Position numbers and translations under genes: made by a program. A model generated the notes under the pieces. It saw only the letters and a list, made by a program, of their open reading frames with translations, was not told where the DNA came from and searched no databases. Positions 6,901 to 15,806 of a stretch of 64,000 bases of DNA are shown here, in pieces (positions within the stretch are counted from its first letter, which is position 1; each line of letters opens with the position of its first letter). Source of the DNA: AG25 sp035518815 (GTDB lineage: Bacteria > Gemmatimonadota > Gemmatimonadetes > Gemmatimonadales > GWC2-71-9); NCBI GenBank assembly GCA_035518815.1, contig DATIXG010000125.1, positions 1 through 64,000 on the forward strand, read 5' to 3'.

Positions 6901-8147
6901 GCTTCCTTCTTCTGCCGTACGCGCTCGGTGACGAGCAGCGGGGCCCGGCCGTCGGTGACGCACTCGGCGGTGATGGCCACCTCGCGGACGTCGTCCCGGC
7001 TGGGCAGCTCGAACATGATGTCCGTCATCAGCTCCTCGAGAATGGCGCGGAGCCCGCGGGCGCCGGTGCCGCGCTTCAGGGCCTTCTGCGCGATGGCCTT
7101 GATGGCGTCCTTCTCGATGGTCAGGCGGACGTCTTCCAGCTCGAACAGCTTGTGGTACTGTTTCACGAGCGCGTTCTTGGGCTCGACCAGGATGCGCATC
7201 AGCGCGGCCTCGTCGAGGGAGTCGAGCGGGACGGCCACGGGCAAGCGGCCCACCAGCTCGGGGATCAAGCCGTAGCGCAGCAGGTCGTCGGGCTCGACGT
7301 CGCTGAAGGGATTCTTCTTGGCCTTCTCCGGGGCGCCCTCGGCGACCTCTTCCTTGGTGAAGCCGATCTGCCGCCGGCCGGTGCGCGACTCGATGATCTT
7401 CTCGAGGCCGTCGAACGCTCCGCCGCAGATGAACAGGATGTCCTTGGTGTTGACCTGGATGTATTCCTGTTGCGGATGCTTGCGCCCGCCCTGGGGCGGC
7501 ACGCTCGCCACCGTGCCCTCGAGAATCTTGAGCAGGGCCTGCTGCACTCCTTCACCCGAGACGTCGCGCGTGATGCTCGGGTTCTCTGACTTGCGGGCGA
7601 TCTTGTCGATCTCGTCGATGTAGACGATGCCGCGCTCGGCCTCCGACACGTTGAAATCGGCGGCCTGGAGCAGGCGGACCAGGATGTTCTCCACGTCCTC
7701 GCCCACGTACCCGGCTTCGGTCAGCGTGGTCGCGTCGGCGATCGTGAACGGCACGTCGAGGATCCGCGCCAGCGTCTGGGCGAGCAGGGTCTTGCCGACG
7801 CCCGTCGGCCCGACGAGAAGGATGTTGCTCTTGTCGAGCTCGACCTCTCCCTCGCGCGCCTGGTGCGCGTTGATCCGCTTGTAGTGGTTGTAGACCGCGA
7901 CGGCGAGGGTCTTCTTCGCCTTCTCCTGCCCGATCACGTACTGGTCCAGCACTTCCTTGATCTCGGCGGGAATGGGGACCTGTGTGATCGCTTCGGAGAC
8001 TTCGCGCTCTTCGTCCTCCGCCAGGATCTCGTTGCAGAGCGCGATGCACTCGTTACAAATGTAGACCGACGGTCCGGAAATGAACTTCCGCACCGAGTCC
8101 TTCGACTTCCCGCAGAATGAGCACCGGAGGTGCTTATCGTGGGACAT
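6897..8147 (-). CDS. clpX: ClpX, ATPase subunit of the ClpXP protease
   Basis: A 416-residue AAA+ unfoldase of standard length. The N-terminal C4 zinc-binding domain is intact (CSFCGKSKDS and YICNECIALCNE). The AAA module has Walker A GPTGVGKT, Walker B VYIDEIDKI, the SGEGVQQALLKILEG region, and the RKH pore loop in GGRKHPQQEY. Sensor motifs follow in the alpha-helical lid (RGLRAILEELM). It binds SsrA-tagged and other substrates and feeds them to ClpP, whose gene is the next one upstream on the same strand, 41 bases away. The order tig-clpP-clpX is the common bacterial one. The stop codon overlaps the engB start. Confidence 0.98.
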   Translation of the reverse strand: MSHDKHLRCSFCGKSKDSVRKFISGPSVYICNECIALCNEILAEDEEREVSEAITQVPIPAEIKEVLDQYVIGQEKAKKTLAVAVYNHYKRINAHQAREGEVELDKSNILLVGPTGVGKTLLAQTLARILDVPFTIADATTLTEAGYVGEDVENILVRLLQAADFNVSEAERGIVYIDEIDKIARKSENPSITRDVSGEGVQQALLKILEGTVASVPPQGGRKHPQQEYIQVNTKDILFICGGAFDGLEKIIESRTGRRQIGFTKEEVAEGAPEKAKKNPFSDVEPDDLLRYGLIPELVGRLPVAVPLDSLDEAALMRILVEPKNALVKQYHKLFELEDVRLTIEKDAIKAIAQKALKRGTGARGLRAILEELMTDIMFELPSRDDVREVAITAECVTDGRAPLLVTERVRQKKEA

Positions 8148-8188
8148 GGGGCCTTAGTATGGTTTGCGGCCGGGCCGGACGCAAGCGG

Positions 8189-8809
8189 TCACTTCTTCTT
8201 CCCGTCGTCGAGCTCTTGATAGTTCGCGATCACATGGTCGATAAGACCGTAATCCTTCGCCTCTTCCGCCGACATGAAGCGGTCCCGATCCATGTCCTTC
8301 TCAATCTGGTCGACCGCCTTGCCGGTGTGCTTGGAGTATAGCTCATTCAGCTTGCCGCGCAGGTAGAGGATTTCCCGGGCCTGGATTTCGATGTCGGAGG
8401 CGGTGCCCTGCGCCCCCCCGGACGGCTGGTGCATCATGATGCGCGCGTGCGGCAGCGCCGACCGTTTGCCTTTGCGGCCGGCCGTGAGGAGGAACGAGCC
8501 CATCGAGGCCGCCATCCCCATGCAGATGGTGTTCACGGGCGCGCGCATGAACTGCATCGTGTCGTAGATCGCCATGCCGGAGGACACGAGGCCGCCGGGG
8601 CTGTTGATGTAGAGGTAGATGTCGCGCTCCGGATTGTCGGCATCCAGGAACAGGAGCTGGGCGATGATGATGTTGGCTACGTCGTCGTTGATCATCGTGC
8701 CCAGGAACACGATGCGATCCATCAACAGGCGGCTGAAGATGTCGTAGGTCCGCTCGCCGCGGCTCGACCGCTCGATGATGTAGGGCGGATAAATCTGGCT
8801 CACGATCAC
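8189..8809 (-). CDS. clpP: ClpP, proteolytic subunit of ClpXP
   Basis: A 206-residue serine protease that forms two stacked heptamer rings. The catalytic triad is visible: Ser102 in GMAASMGSF, His127 in IMMHQPSGG and Asp176 in RDRFMSAEEA. The INSPGG strand and the hydrophobic N-terminal axial loop region are present. It starts with an ATG that overlaps the tig stop as ATGA, so tig and clpP are translationally coupled. The C-terminal tail (GKKK) is short and basic. No propeptide beyond a few residues is apparent. Confidence 0.98.
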   Translation of the reverse strand: MIVSQIYPPYIIERSSRGERTYDIFSRLLMDRIVFLGTMINDDVANIIIAQLLFLDADNPERDIYLYINSPGGLVSSGMAIYDTMQFMRAPVNTICMGMAASMGSFLLTAGRKGKRSALPHARIMMHQPSGGAQGTASDIEIQAREILYLRGKLNELYSKHTGKAVDQIEKDMDRDRFMSAEEAKDYGLIDHVIANYQELDDGKKK

Positions 8810-10086
8810 GTCTGCTCCACGGTGGAATGCGACAGGAGAGAGGCGAACACCTTCTCCTCGGTGAGGCTCCGCTCGATGTCGCGGAGCCGCTTGGCCTTCT
8901 CGAGTGACGCCCGCAGCTCGGCCGCGGGGACGTTGCGACGCTGCGCCAGCTCCGCGATCCGCTGCTCGACCTCAGCGCCGGTGGCCTGAAGCTTTTCCCG
9001 CTCGACCACGGCGTCGAGGATCAGGTCGCGCCGCACCTGCGCCTCGGCCAGCGGCCGGAACTCGCTCGCAAACTTCTCCAGGCGGTCCTCGGGGATGCCG
9101 TACGCCTGCGCGTACAGCGCGACCGCGCGCTCGACCAGAGGGCGCGGCGCCACCACCCGGTTGGCCGCGACGATCTGCTCGATCAGATCGGACCGCACCC
9201 GGGCGTCCGCCTCGCGCTCCGCTTCCCGCTCCAGGTCCTGGCGCACGGCGCTTCGCAGCGCCTCGAGCGACTCGAAATCCCCAACCTCGCGCGCGAACGC
9301 GTCATCCAGCTCGGGCAGCTGCTGGCGTTTCACCTCGTGCAGCGTGATGCGGATGTCGCGCGACTGCCCGCGCTTCGCTTCGTCGGGAAAATCGTCGGGG
9401 AAACGCACCGTCGCATCGGCGGACTGGCCGGGGCTGAGCGTCATGATCCGCTCCTCGACCTCCGGGATCGCGCGCCCATCGCCCAGCACCAACTCGTGGG
9501 TCTGCGGGTCCCGCGCTTCGCCGTCCGCCCGGGTCGCGATCGTCACGCTCACGAGATCCTTCGGCTTGGGCTTTACCTCCTCCACTTCCTTCACCCCCTC
9601 CACTCCCTCAGCCTTGACCGGCACCCAGGGGGCGCGCTGATCCCGCAGCTCGTCGAGCTGAGCGCGCACCTGCGCGTCCGACACCTTGGGCACCGTGCGC
9701 TGCAGCTTGAAGCCGCCGAGCCGGTCCAGCTTCAGATCGGGCTTCAGCTCGACGTGAAACTCGAACGTCACGGGCGCACCCGCCTCCCACCGCAGGTTGT
9801 GGATGTGCGGGTCGGCGATGGGCTTCAACGATTCCTGCTCGACCGCGGCGCGCCAGGAGGTCCGCACCAGCTCGCTCAATGCTTCCTGTCGGATGTCGTC
9901 AGCGAACTGCTTCCGGACGATGGCCGCCGGCGCCTTGCCGCGCCGGAACCCCGGCAGGCGCGCGCGCCGCTGGTAGGCCGTCGTGGCGCGCTCCTCGGCG
10001 GCCCGCACCTGCTCGGCGGGCACCGTCACGGCCAGCGAAGCCTCGCCCGGCTCTTCTTTGGTCTTCCGGATCTGGATGTCGGTCAC
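8806..10086 (-). CDS. tig: trigger factor, ribosome-associated chaperone and prolyl isomerase
   Basis: A 426-residue chaperone that binds at the ribosomal exit tunnel. The N-terminal domain carries the ribosome-docking signature as GFRRGKAP near residue 46. It is followed by the FKBP-like isomerase region (DLVSVTI onward to the PDDFPDEA segment) and a long helical C-terminal chaperone domain. A low-complexity insert (KAEGVEGVKEVEEVKPKPKD) sits before the isomerase domain and is encoded by a purine-rich stretch at about 9567-9620. It is the first gene of tig-clpP-clpX-engB. The upstream 85 bp to the divergent HdeD-like gene must hold its promoter. Confidence 0.97.
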   Translation of the reverse strand: MTDIQIRKTKEEPGEASLAVTVPAEQVRAAEERATTAYQRRARLPGFRRGKAPAAIVRKQFADDIRQEALSELVRTSWRAAVEQESLKPIADPHIHNLRWEAGAPVTFEFHVELKPDLKLDRLGGFKLQRTVPKVSDAQVRAQLDELRDQRAPWVPVKAEGVEGVKEVEEVKPKPKDLVSVTIATRADGEARDPQTHELVLGDGRAIPEVEERIMTLSPGQSADATVRFPDDFPDEAKRGQSRDIRITLHEVKRQQLPELDDAFAREVGDFESLEALRSAVRQDLEREAEREADARVRSDLIEQIVAANRVVAPRPLVERAVALYAQAYGIPEDRLEKFASEFRPLAEAQVRRDLILDAVVEREKLQATGAEVEQRIAELAQRRNVPAAELRASLEKAKRLRDIERSLTEEKVFASLLSHSTVEQT

Positions 10087-10171
10087 AGCGGAAATCTAAC
10101 AGGTCTCGTGCCTTGCGCCGCCGTGTCCCCGCGCGCACGTTGGTCGAGGTCCTCCACTCGAGAAACGCCCT

Positions 10172-10738
10172 ATGAACCCGACCGAAATCGCAGCAGCAGC
10201 TCGCCACCACTGGTGGCTGTTCGTGCTTCGTGGCGTAGTGGGTATTGTCTTCGGCCTCCTGATGTTGATGTGGCCCGGCGCGTCCATCATGGCGGTGCTG
10301 ATATTCGTCGCCGCCTACGCCCTGGTGGACGGACTCGTCACGATCGGGTCCGCCTTCCGGCTCCGGCCCCTGTTCGATCGCTGGTGGGCGTTGCTCGTCC
10401 AGGGCCTGATCAGCGCGGCCTTCGGGGTGCTGGCGTTCATGCGGCCTGGCCTGTCGCTGCTCTACATTGTTATCTCGGTGTCGTTGTGGATGGTCTTCGC
10501 AGCCCTGGCCCAGTTCTTCCTGGCCCGCGCGCAGCGCGCGATGGGGGCGCCGTCGTTCTGGCCCACGCTGGGCGGCATCCTGAGCCTTGTCCTGGCGGTG
10601 CTGGCGCTGGCATACCCCGGACGGACCATCCTACTCGTCGTTGCTTTCATCGCGTGGTTCGCGCTGATCGGTGGGGCGGTCCAGATCATGGTAGCGTTCC
10701 GCGTGCGGTCCCTCTTCGCGCGGGCGGCCGCCGCGTGA
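10172..10738 (+). CDS. HdeD-family membrane protein
   Basis: A 188-residue protein with six predicted membrane helices in three pairs, each pair built as GVVGIVFGLLML or similar followed by a short WP or RPG turn (WPGAS, RPGLS, YPGRT). This internal threefold pattern is characteristic of the HdeD/DUF308 family, linked to acid resistance in enterobacteria but of unknown molecular role in most others. It stands alone, divergent from tig. The start ATG at 10172 has only a weak Shine-Dalgarno. The gene ends 14 bases before the convergent peroxidase gene. Confidence 0.8.
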   Translation: MNPTEIAAAARHHWWLFVLRGVVGIVFGLLMLMWPGASIMAVLIFVAAYALVDGLVTIGSAFRLRPLFDRWWALLVQGLISAAFGVLAFMRPGLSLLYIVISVSLWMVFAALAQFFLARAQRAMGAPSFWPTLGGILSLVLAVLALAYPGRTILLVVAFIAWFALIGGAVQIMVAFRVRSLFARAAAA

Positions 10739-10751
10739 TCGCCCCCGCGCC

Positions 10752-12566
10752 CTAGTCGGGCGTGGCGACCGTATCGGTTAACGACTGGAGAAACGCCGCG
10801 AGGTCCTGCCGCTCGGCCGCCGCGAGATGGAGCGCGCGCGCCGCGAGCGTCTGGCCGGGGACCCGCGCGCCCACACCCGCACCGCCCCCGCGATTGTAGA
10901 AGTCGATCACACTTGCGAGCGTGGCGAACGCCCCGTTGTGCATGTACGGCGCCGTGAGCTCCACGTTGCGCAGCGTCGGCACCTTGAAGGCGGCGTGATG
11001 GGTGGCCTCATGGTCCACACCACCCCGGCCGGGGTCGGGGTCGAGCCGGCCGCGACGCGCCACCGCGTGCTCCGGAACGCCGATGATCTCCGGTTCGGAC
11101 GTCACGAAGTCCGGTGGCATCGTGCCGTTGAAGAGCGGCAGGAAGTGACAGGTGCCGCACCGCCCTTTTCCCATGAACAGGTTGAACCCCCGCCGCTCGG
11201 CCGGTGTCAGGGCTGCCGTGTCGCCGCGGGCCGCGCGGTCGAAAGGTGAGTTGAGCGCCCGCAGCGACCGCACGTAGGCCGCGAGGGCGATGCGGATCGC
11301 CCGGCCGCTCACGGCGCTGTCGGGCTTCGATCCCAGCTCGCGCGCGAACCGCTCGCGATACGCGGTATCGCCGCGCAGCCGCGCGGCCGCGCTCTCCGCG
11401 CCTCCCCCCATCTCTACCGGACTCGCCAGCACCAGCTCCGCCTGCAGCTCGAGCGAGCCCGCGCGCAAATCGTCGAACAGTGCCGGCTGGTAGGCGGCGT
11501 TCCAGAGCGTCGGCGTGTTGCGGGTGACCTTCGTGTGCGAGCCGAGGGGCGCGCTGCGCGCGCGCCCGTCGGTGAAGGCACGCGCGGGGTCGTGACACGA
11601 GATGCAGGCGCGAGACCCGGATGCCGACAGCCGGGGGTCCCTGAACAGCGCGGCGCCGAGGGCAATCAGACCGGTGGTGGCGCGGGGAGCGAAATCGGGC
11701 GCGTAGGCGGTGGGGTCGAACGCGCCGCGCTCGAACAGCGTGGCCGCGCCCTGGCGCCACAGGCGCCGGAGCGGCGGCGGGGCAGGGAACGTGGCGCGTG
11801 CCGCGGCGGTCGCCTGCCACGCGGGGTTCGCGTACCCGACGATGAACGCGAGCCGGTCCAGCTCGTCGAAGCGCGGCTGCGCGCGCAGATAGGCTGCCGC
11901 TGCGCCGAGGGTCGAATCAATGGGCGCCCAGCCGTGGGCGAGTCCGCGGGCGCCCTCGAGCGCCGTCGCGGCTTCGATCACCGCGTCGCCCGAGCGGTCG
12001 GTATCGAACCCCGCCAGCTCGAGCGTCACCACGCGCGCGATCTCGAGCCGCAGCGCATCCAGGACAGCGACTTCCGGGATGTCGAGGTACGTGGTGAGCG
12101 AGCGGAACTGCCGCAGGCCGTCTGCCATGGCGCGCACCGTCGCTCGCACCGAGTCGGCCCCCGGGGTTTCGCCGCCGAAGAGCGCTGCCTCCACGATCTG
12201 GAAGGCGGCTGGCGCGCCCAGCGGACCCGCGGGCCGATCCTCTGACGTCTCCGGTAGCGGCCCGTTCCAATCTGCGGTGAGCGTCGGACCGTAGACTGCG
12301 AGCAGGCATTCCGCACGCCGGTACGCGGCGCGCGCCGAGCGGTACGCGGCGCGATCGAGAGTTGAATCGAGCACGGCGAGCGCCCGGGCCAGCGAGTCGA
12401 GCTGCCGCTCGAACACGAGCCGCGCTGCCGTCGCGACGCGCGGGCGAATGTGTCCGTCCGACATGGCAGACTGCGACCTCGAACGCTGCGCACTGATGTA
12501 CAGCGCGAGCGCGAACGCGGCGGCGACGACCGCCGGCAACGCCCATCGCAGGCCGGGTCGTTTCAC
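10752..12566 (-). CDS. MauG/CcpA-type di-haem cytochrome c peroxidase with an N-terminal helical domain
   Basis: A 604-residue exported protein. Two c-type haem sites are present, CISCH (about 321-325) and CGTCH (about 470-474), with MauG/CCP family blocks between and after them (TPTLWNAAYQP, VPTLRNVELTAPYMHNG). Such enzymes reduce H2O2 or oxidise protein substrates in the periplasm. The first 240 residues after the membrane anchor are helical and not part of the peroxidase. They resemble imelysin-like domains found beside iron-uptake genes, which is a tentative call. The GTG at 12566 is chosen because it sits right before the signal/anchor (WALPAVVAAAFALALYI) and leaves 140 bp for divergent promoters. 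A GTG at 12650 in the same frame is the alternative; neither has a clear Shine-Dalgarno. Confidence 0.8.
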   Translation of the reverse strand: MKRPGLRWALPAVVAAAFALALYISAQRSRSQSAMSDGHIRPRVATAARLVFERQLDSLARALAVLDSTLDRAAYRSARAAYRRAECLLAVYGPTLTADWNGPLPETSEDRPAGPLGAPAAFQIVEAALFGGETPGADSVRATVRAMADGLRQFRSLTTYLDIPEVAVLDALRLEIARVVTLELAGFDTDRSGDAVIEAATALEGARGLAHGWAPIDSTLGAAAAYLRAQPRFDELDRLAFIVGYANPAWQATAAARATFPAPPPLRRLWRQGAATLFERGAFDPTAYAPDFAPRATTGLIALGAALFRDPRLSASGSRACISCHDPARAFTDGRARSAPLGSHTKVTRNTPTLWNAAYQPALFDDLRAGSLELQAELVLASPVEMGGGAESAAARLRGDTAYRERFARELGSKPDSAVSGRAIRIALAAYVRSLRALNSPFDRAARGDTAALTPAERRGFNLFMGKGRCGTCHFLPLFNGTMPPDFVTSEPEIIGVPEHAVARRGRLDPDPGRGGVDHEATHHAAFKVPTLRNVELTAPYMHNGAFATLASVIDFYNRGGGAGVGARVPGQTLAARALHLAAAERQDLAAFLQSLTDTVATPD

Positions 12567-12706
12567 TTTGTGGCGTCCCGCGCGGTCCGCATCGCTCAAA
12601 CTAGCGGCACCGCCAAGGATTGTTACCGCGTCGCGTCCATTCCGTGACACGGCAGGCCGAATGTTCGGCGTTCCGTTACAACGCTCACCAAGTTCGGGAG
12701 GAACGC

Positions 12707-14158
12707 ATGCGACATTATCGAGTGGCGGGAGTCGCGGGTGTGCGGCTGGCGCTGGGAGCCGCCTTGCTCGCGATGGGGGTCGGAGGGTGCAACGACGAGA
12801 ATACCGCGGGACCCACCGGTTCGCCGCAAGCGGTTTCGGCGAACCGCGAGGGCGGCGACGAGCACGGGCATGCGTCCCTGTCGGACCTGCGGCACCTCGT
12901 CGTCATTTATCTCGAGAACCGCAGCTTCGACAACACCTATGGCGAGTTCCCCGGGGCCAACGGGCTGGAGCGCGCTGCCCACCGACCCTTGCAGGTCGAC
13001 TCGAGCGGCAATCCCTTCGCGACGCTCCCCGAGGTGGCTGGCTCTCCGTTCCCCCTCACGCTCCCCAACGCCCCGTTTGCCATCGAGCAGTTCGTCGCTG
13101 CGACCCAGCCGACGATCGACCTCGTGCATCGGTTCTATCAGGAGCAGATGCAGATCGACGGCGGGCGCATGGACAAGTTCGTGTTGGTAAGCGATGCGAA
13201 GGGTCTCGCCATGGGTTTCTACCACACTGCCGACCTGCCGCTCGCCGCGGAGGCCGAGCGCTACACCCTGTGCGACAACTTCTTCCACGCGGCGTTCGGC
13301 GGATCGTTCCTGAATCATTTCTGGCTCGTCGCCGCGCGGACGCCCGTGTTCCCGAACGCGCCGGCGAGCGCCGTCGCGCAGCTCGATGCCCAGGGGCATC
13401 TGGTGAAGGACGGGTTCGTCACGCCTGACGGCTACGCGGTCAATACGGCGTTCACAGTCAACACGCCCCATCCGGCGACCGTGCCGGCGGCGAATCTCGT
13501 GCCCAATCAGACGTTCGCCACGATCGGGGACCGTCTGTCGGAACGCGGGATCTCGTGGGCCTGGTACTCGGGCGGCTGGAACGATGCGCTCGCGGGCCAC
13601 CCCGGTTCGCTGTTTCAATTCCACCATCAGGTGTTTGCCTTCTTTGCCAATTTTGCCGACGGCACGCCGGCCAAGGCCGAGCATCTGAAGGATGAAGCTG
13701 ATTTCGTAGCGGCGGCGCAGGCGGGCACGCTGCCGGCCGTGTCCTTCGTCAAGCCCTACGGCGCCAATAACGAGCACCCCGGCTATACCGACATCATCAC
13801 CGGTGAGAACCACGTAGAGCAGCTGATCAACACCCTGCGCTCGAGCCCCGATTGGGCGCACACCGCGATCATCATTACCTATGACGAGCACGGCGGGTTC
13901 TGGGATCACGTCGCCCCGCCGGTGGTGGACCGCTGGGGCCCTGGATCGCGCGTCCCGACGCTCGTGATCTCACCGCTGGCGCGGAGGCACCACGTGGACC
14001 ACAAGCGCTACGACACGACATCCATCCTGGCGTTGATCGAGCGGCGGTGGCACCTCGCGCCGCTGACCAGCCGCGACGCGGCCGCGGACCCCATGAGCGG
14101 CGCGTTCGACTTCGACGGCGACTTGCACGGACAGGGCCATCGCTGGGGCCATCGGTAA
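12707..14158 (+). CDS. AcpA/phospholipase C-family phosphoesterase lipoprotein
   Basis: A 483-residue exported phosphoesterase with a lipobox (VGGC, Cys about 25). The N-terminal metal-binding block HLVVIYLENRSFDNTYGEFP carries the Glu-Asn-Arg-Ser-Phe-Asp signature of the bacterial phospholipase C/acid phosphatase AcpA family. Later blocks include TYDEHGGFWDHVAPP (second metal site) and VPTLVISPLARR. It would hydrolyse phosphate esters, either phospholipids or small organic phosphates, outside the inner membrane. Start choice is firm: GGGAGGA lies just upstream of the ATG at 12707. It is monocistronic, followed by a strong hairpin at 14189-14221. A role in phosphate scavenging would fit the Pho gene block further on, but no Pho box was seen here. 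Confidence 0.87.
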   Translation: MRHYRVAGVAGVRLALGAALLAMGVGGCNDENTAGPTGSPQAVSANREGGDEHGHASLSDLRHLVVIYLENRSFDNTYGEFPGANGLERAAHRPLQVDSSGNPFATLPEVAGSPFPLTLPNAPFAIEQFVAATQPTIDLVHRFYQEQMQIDGGRMDKFVLVSDAKGLAMGFYHTADLPLAAEAERYTLCDNFFHAAFGGSFLNHFWLVAARTPVFPNAPASAVAQLDAQGHLVKDGFVTPDGYAVNTAFTVNTPHPATVPAANLVPNQTFATIGDRLSERGISWAWYSGGWNDALAGHPGSLFQFHHQVFAFFANFADGTPAKAEHLKDEADFVAAAQAGTLPAVSFVKPYGANNEHPGYTDIITGENHVEQLINTLRSSPDWAHTAIIITYDEHGGFWDHVAPPVVDRWGPGSRVPTLVISPLARRHHVDHKRYDTTSILALIERRWHLAPLTSRDAAADPMSGAFDFDGDLHGQGHRWGHR

Positions 14159-14188
14159 CACGCGACGGTCAGGTTCCGGAAGACACAA

Positions 14189-14221
14189 CGGCCCCGGGAC
14201 GCCAGTTCGGTCCCGGGGCCG
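14189..14221. terminator. strong hairpin between convergent genes
   Basis: CGGCCCCGGGAC (14189-14200) pairs perfectly over 12 bp with 14210-14221 across a 9-base loop. It lies 30 bases after the phosphoesterase stop and 20 bases after the stop of the convergent lipoprotein gene. A clear T run is lacking on the plus side. The minus-strand exit is moderately T-rich. It probably ends both transcripts. Confidence 0.7.
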
Positions 14222-14240
14222 CGGTACGTCTGGTACTGGT

Positions 14241-15149
14241 CTAGGAGCGCGTGACCGTGTACTGCCCGCAAGCCGTGAACGCGACGGTCACGGTCGTCGT
14301 GGTCCCGTTCTTCGTCACGACCACTTTGAGTGTGCCCGCGTCGAACCGCGGCGCCATGGTGCACGACGCGTTGAAGTGCAGCGGCGGACTCGTCGCGACG
14401 CTCAACGCGTAGCTCTTGTCGCCATGGGTGAACGTGGACGTCCCGTTGATGCTCCAGGTCCCGCTCGGCAGGCTCCAGCCTCGGAATGAGTTGCTCATGA
14501 CCACGGCTGGGGCGTCGGGCGTGAAGAGCGAGGACCAGTTGAGCAGGTGCGACGCGGTCGTGCCGTCGAAGAACGTGTAGTCGGTCTTGAACGAGCTGTC
14601 AGCCACTTGCAGCTTGTCGGCCGAGTGGATCACGAGCCGCACGCCGTTCTGCTTCACCGAGCGCGTCTTGTCGTTGTAGGTCACGCTGCGCGTGAACGCC
14701 AGGTAGCGGGTCTTCAGGCCGATGTCCGTGGCGGTCGGCGTCGGATCGACGAAGTCGATCATGCCGCTCACGTCGATCGTCAGGTGCGTGGTGCTGAGGG
14801 AACAGCCGGTGAAGTCGACCCGGACCGAGTCGGGAACTTCGTCGCCATCGCTGTTGACGGGCGGGTTGGGGCTACGCGTTGGCGTGCAGAGCCGCGAGAA
14901 GAACGGGAAGGCGACCCCCCGCGGCAGCGCGGACGCGAAGAAATCGACGGAAGGACTCGCGGGGCCGCCGTAAGCCGCGCCCTCGGCGAGTCCGTCCGCC
15001 TGGCTCGCCATGACGTCGGCGACGGTATCGGCCTGCGCCTGGCTCAATGCGCCGTCGCCGGGTTTCGTGGCGCTATCGCACGCGACGACAAGCAAGGCGG
15101 CGGCGAACGCGCCGCCCCAGATCGGAAGCGTTTTGTTCAGGATAGTCAT
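14241..15149 (-). CDS. hypothetical lipoprotein
   Basis: A 302-residue protein with a lipoprotein signal (LLVVAC, Cys24). The mature part has a helical start, then a long beta-rich region full of Thr/Ser (TLKVVVTKNGTTTTVTVAF near the end). Four or more cysteines (LCTP, GCSL, SCTM, ACGQ) could form disulfides outside the cytoplasm. I do not recognise a family. GAGGAG lies 9 bases upstream of the ATG. It stands alone between the phosphoesterase and the arsenic operon, so context gives no function. Confidence 0.7.
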   Translation of the reverse strand: MTILNKTLPIWGGAFAAALLVVACDSATKPGDGALSQAQADTVADVMASQADGLAEGAAYGGPASPSVDFFASALPRGVAFPFFSRLCTPTRSPNPPVNSDGDEVPDSVRVDFTGCSLSTTHLTIDVSGMIDFVDPTPTATDIGLKTRYLAFTRSVTYNDKTRSVKQNGVRLVIHSADKLQVADSSFKTDYTFFDGTTASHLLNWSSLFTPDAPAVVMSNSFRGWSLPSGTWSINGTSTFTHGDKSYALSVATSPPLHFNASCTMAPRFDAGTLKVVVTKNGTTTTVTVAFTACGQYTVTRS

Positions 15150-15293
15150 GGTTCGCGCTCCTCAAGTGATGCAATCGGGTGAGCCCGTCATACCCGATCT
15201 ACACGCTGAGGTTCGCGGCTCGCAAGTGGAGTTTCTACACGAGACGCACGCGCGCGGCCCCGTGGGGTGTGACGGCGCGCACGCCGGGCGAGG

Positions 15294-15806
15294 TCAGGCG
15301 TTGGACGCGCTCGTTTGCGGTGCTCCGATAGCGCGCACGCGGGCTTCGAGCGCCATGCGCTCGAGACTGTCGATCGGGAGCGCGAGCAGCAGCTCGATCC
15401 GGCGGCGGAGGAGCAGAAAGGCGTCGCGGAACGCCGCCCGTTTCGCAGCGTCGTCTCCCTCGACCTCCGCCGGATCGGACATTCCCCAGTGGGCCAGGAC
15501 TGGTTGTCCCGGGAAGATCGGGCAGGATTCCTTCGCCCGGTCGCAGACGGTGATGACGAAATCCCAGGGCTCGCGCTCGAGGCCGTCCACGCTCCGCGGC
15601 GCATGGCCGCCCCACTGGGTCTTCCACTCCCGCAGCGTGTCCAGAGCGAAGGGATTCACGCGGGCGGCAGGTCGCGAACCCGCGCTCTCCGCGTGGAAGC
15701 GTCCCTTGCCCTTGTCATTCAGGATCGCTTCGGCCATTTGACTGCGCGCCGAGTTGCCCGTGCAGAGGAACAGCACCCGGAGACTACGCTGCGGAGCGGT
15801 GGTCAC
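15294..15806 (-). CDS. arsC: thioredoxin-type arsenate reductase
   Basis: A 170-residue enzyme of the low-molecular-weight phosphatase fold that reduces arsenate to arsenite. The P-loop CTGNSAR (Cys15-Arg21) is the CX5R motif. The later DPAEVEGDD block supplies the catalytic Asp, and Cys residues at VCDRAKESC fit the relay cysteines of thioredoxin-coupled ArsC. The GTG at 15806 is preferred because AAGGA lies 5-6 bases upstream and it precedes the first conserved strand (LRVLFLCTGNS). The start lies inside the last codons of the aquaporin gene, so the two are coupled. It is the last gene of arsR-arsM-aqp-arsC. Confidence 0.9.
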   Translation of the reverse strand: MTTAPQRSLRVLFLCTGNSARSQMAEAILNDKGKGRFHAESAGSRPAARVNPFALDTLREWKTQWGGHAPRSVDGLEREPWDFVITVCDRAKESCPIFPGQPVLAHWGMSDPAEVEGDDAAKRAAFRDAFLLLRRRIELLLALPIDSLERMALEARVRAIGAPQTSASNA

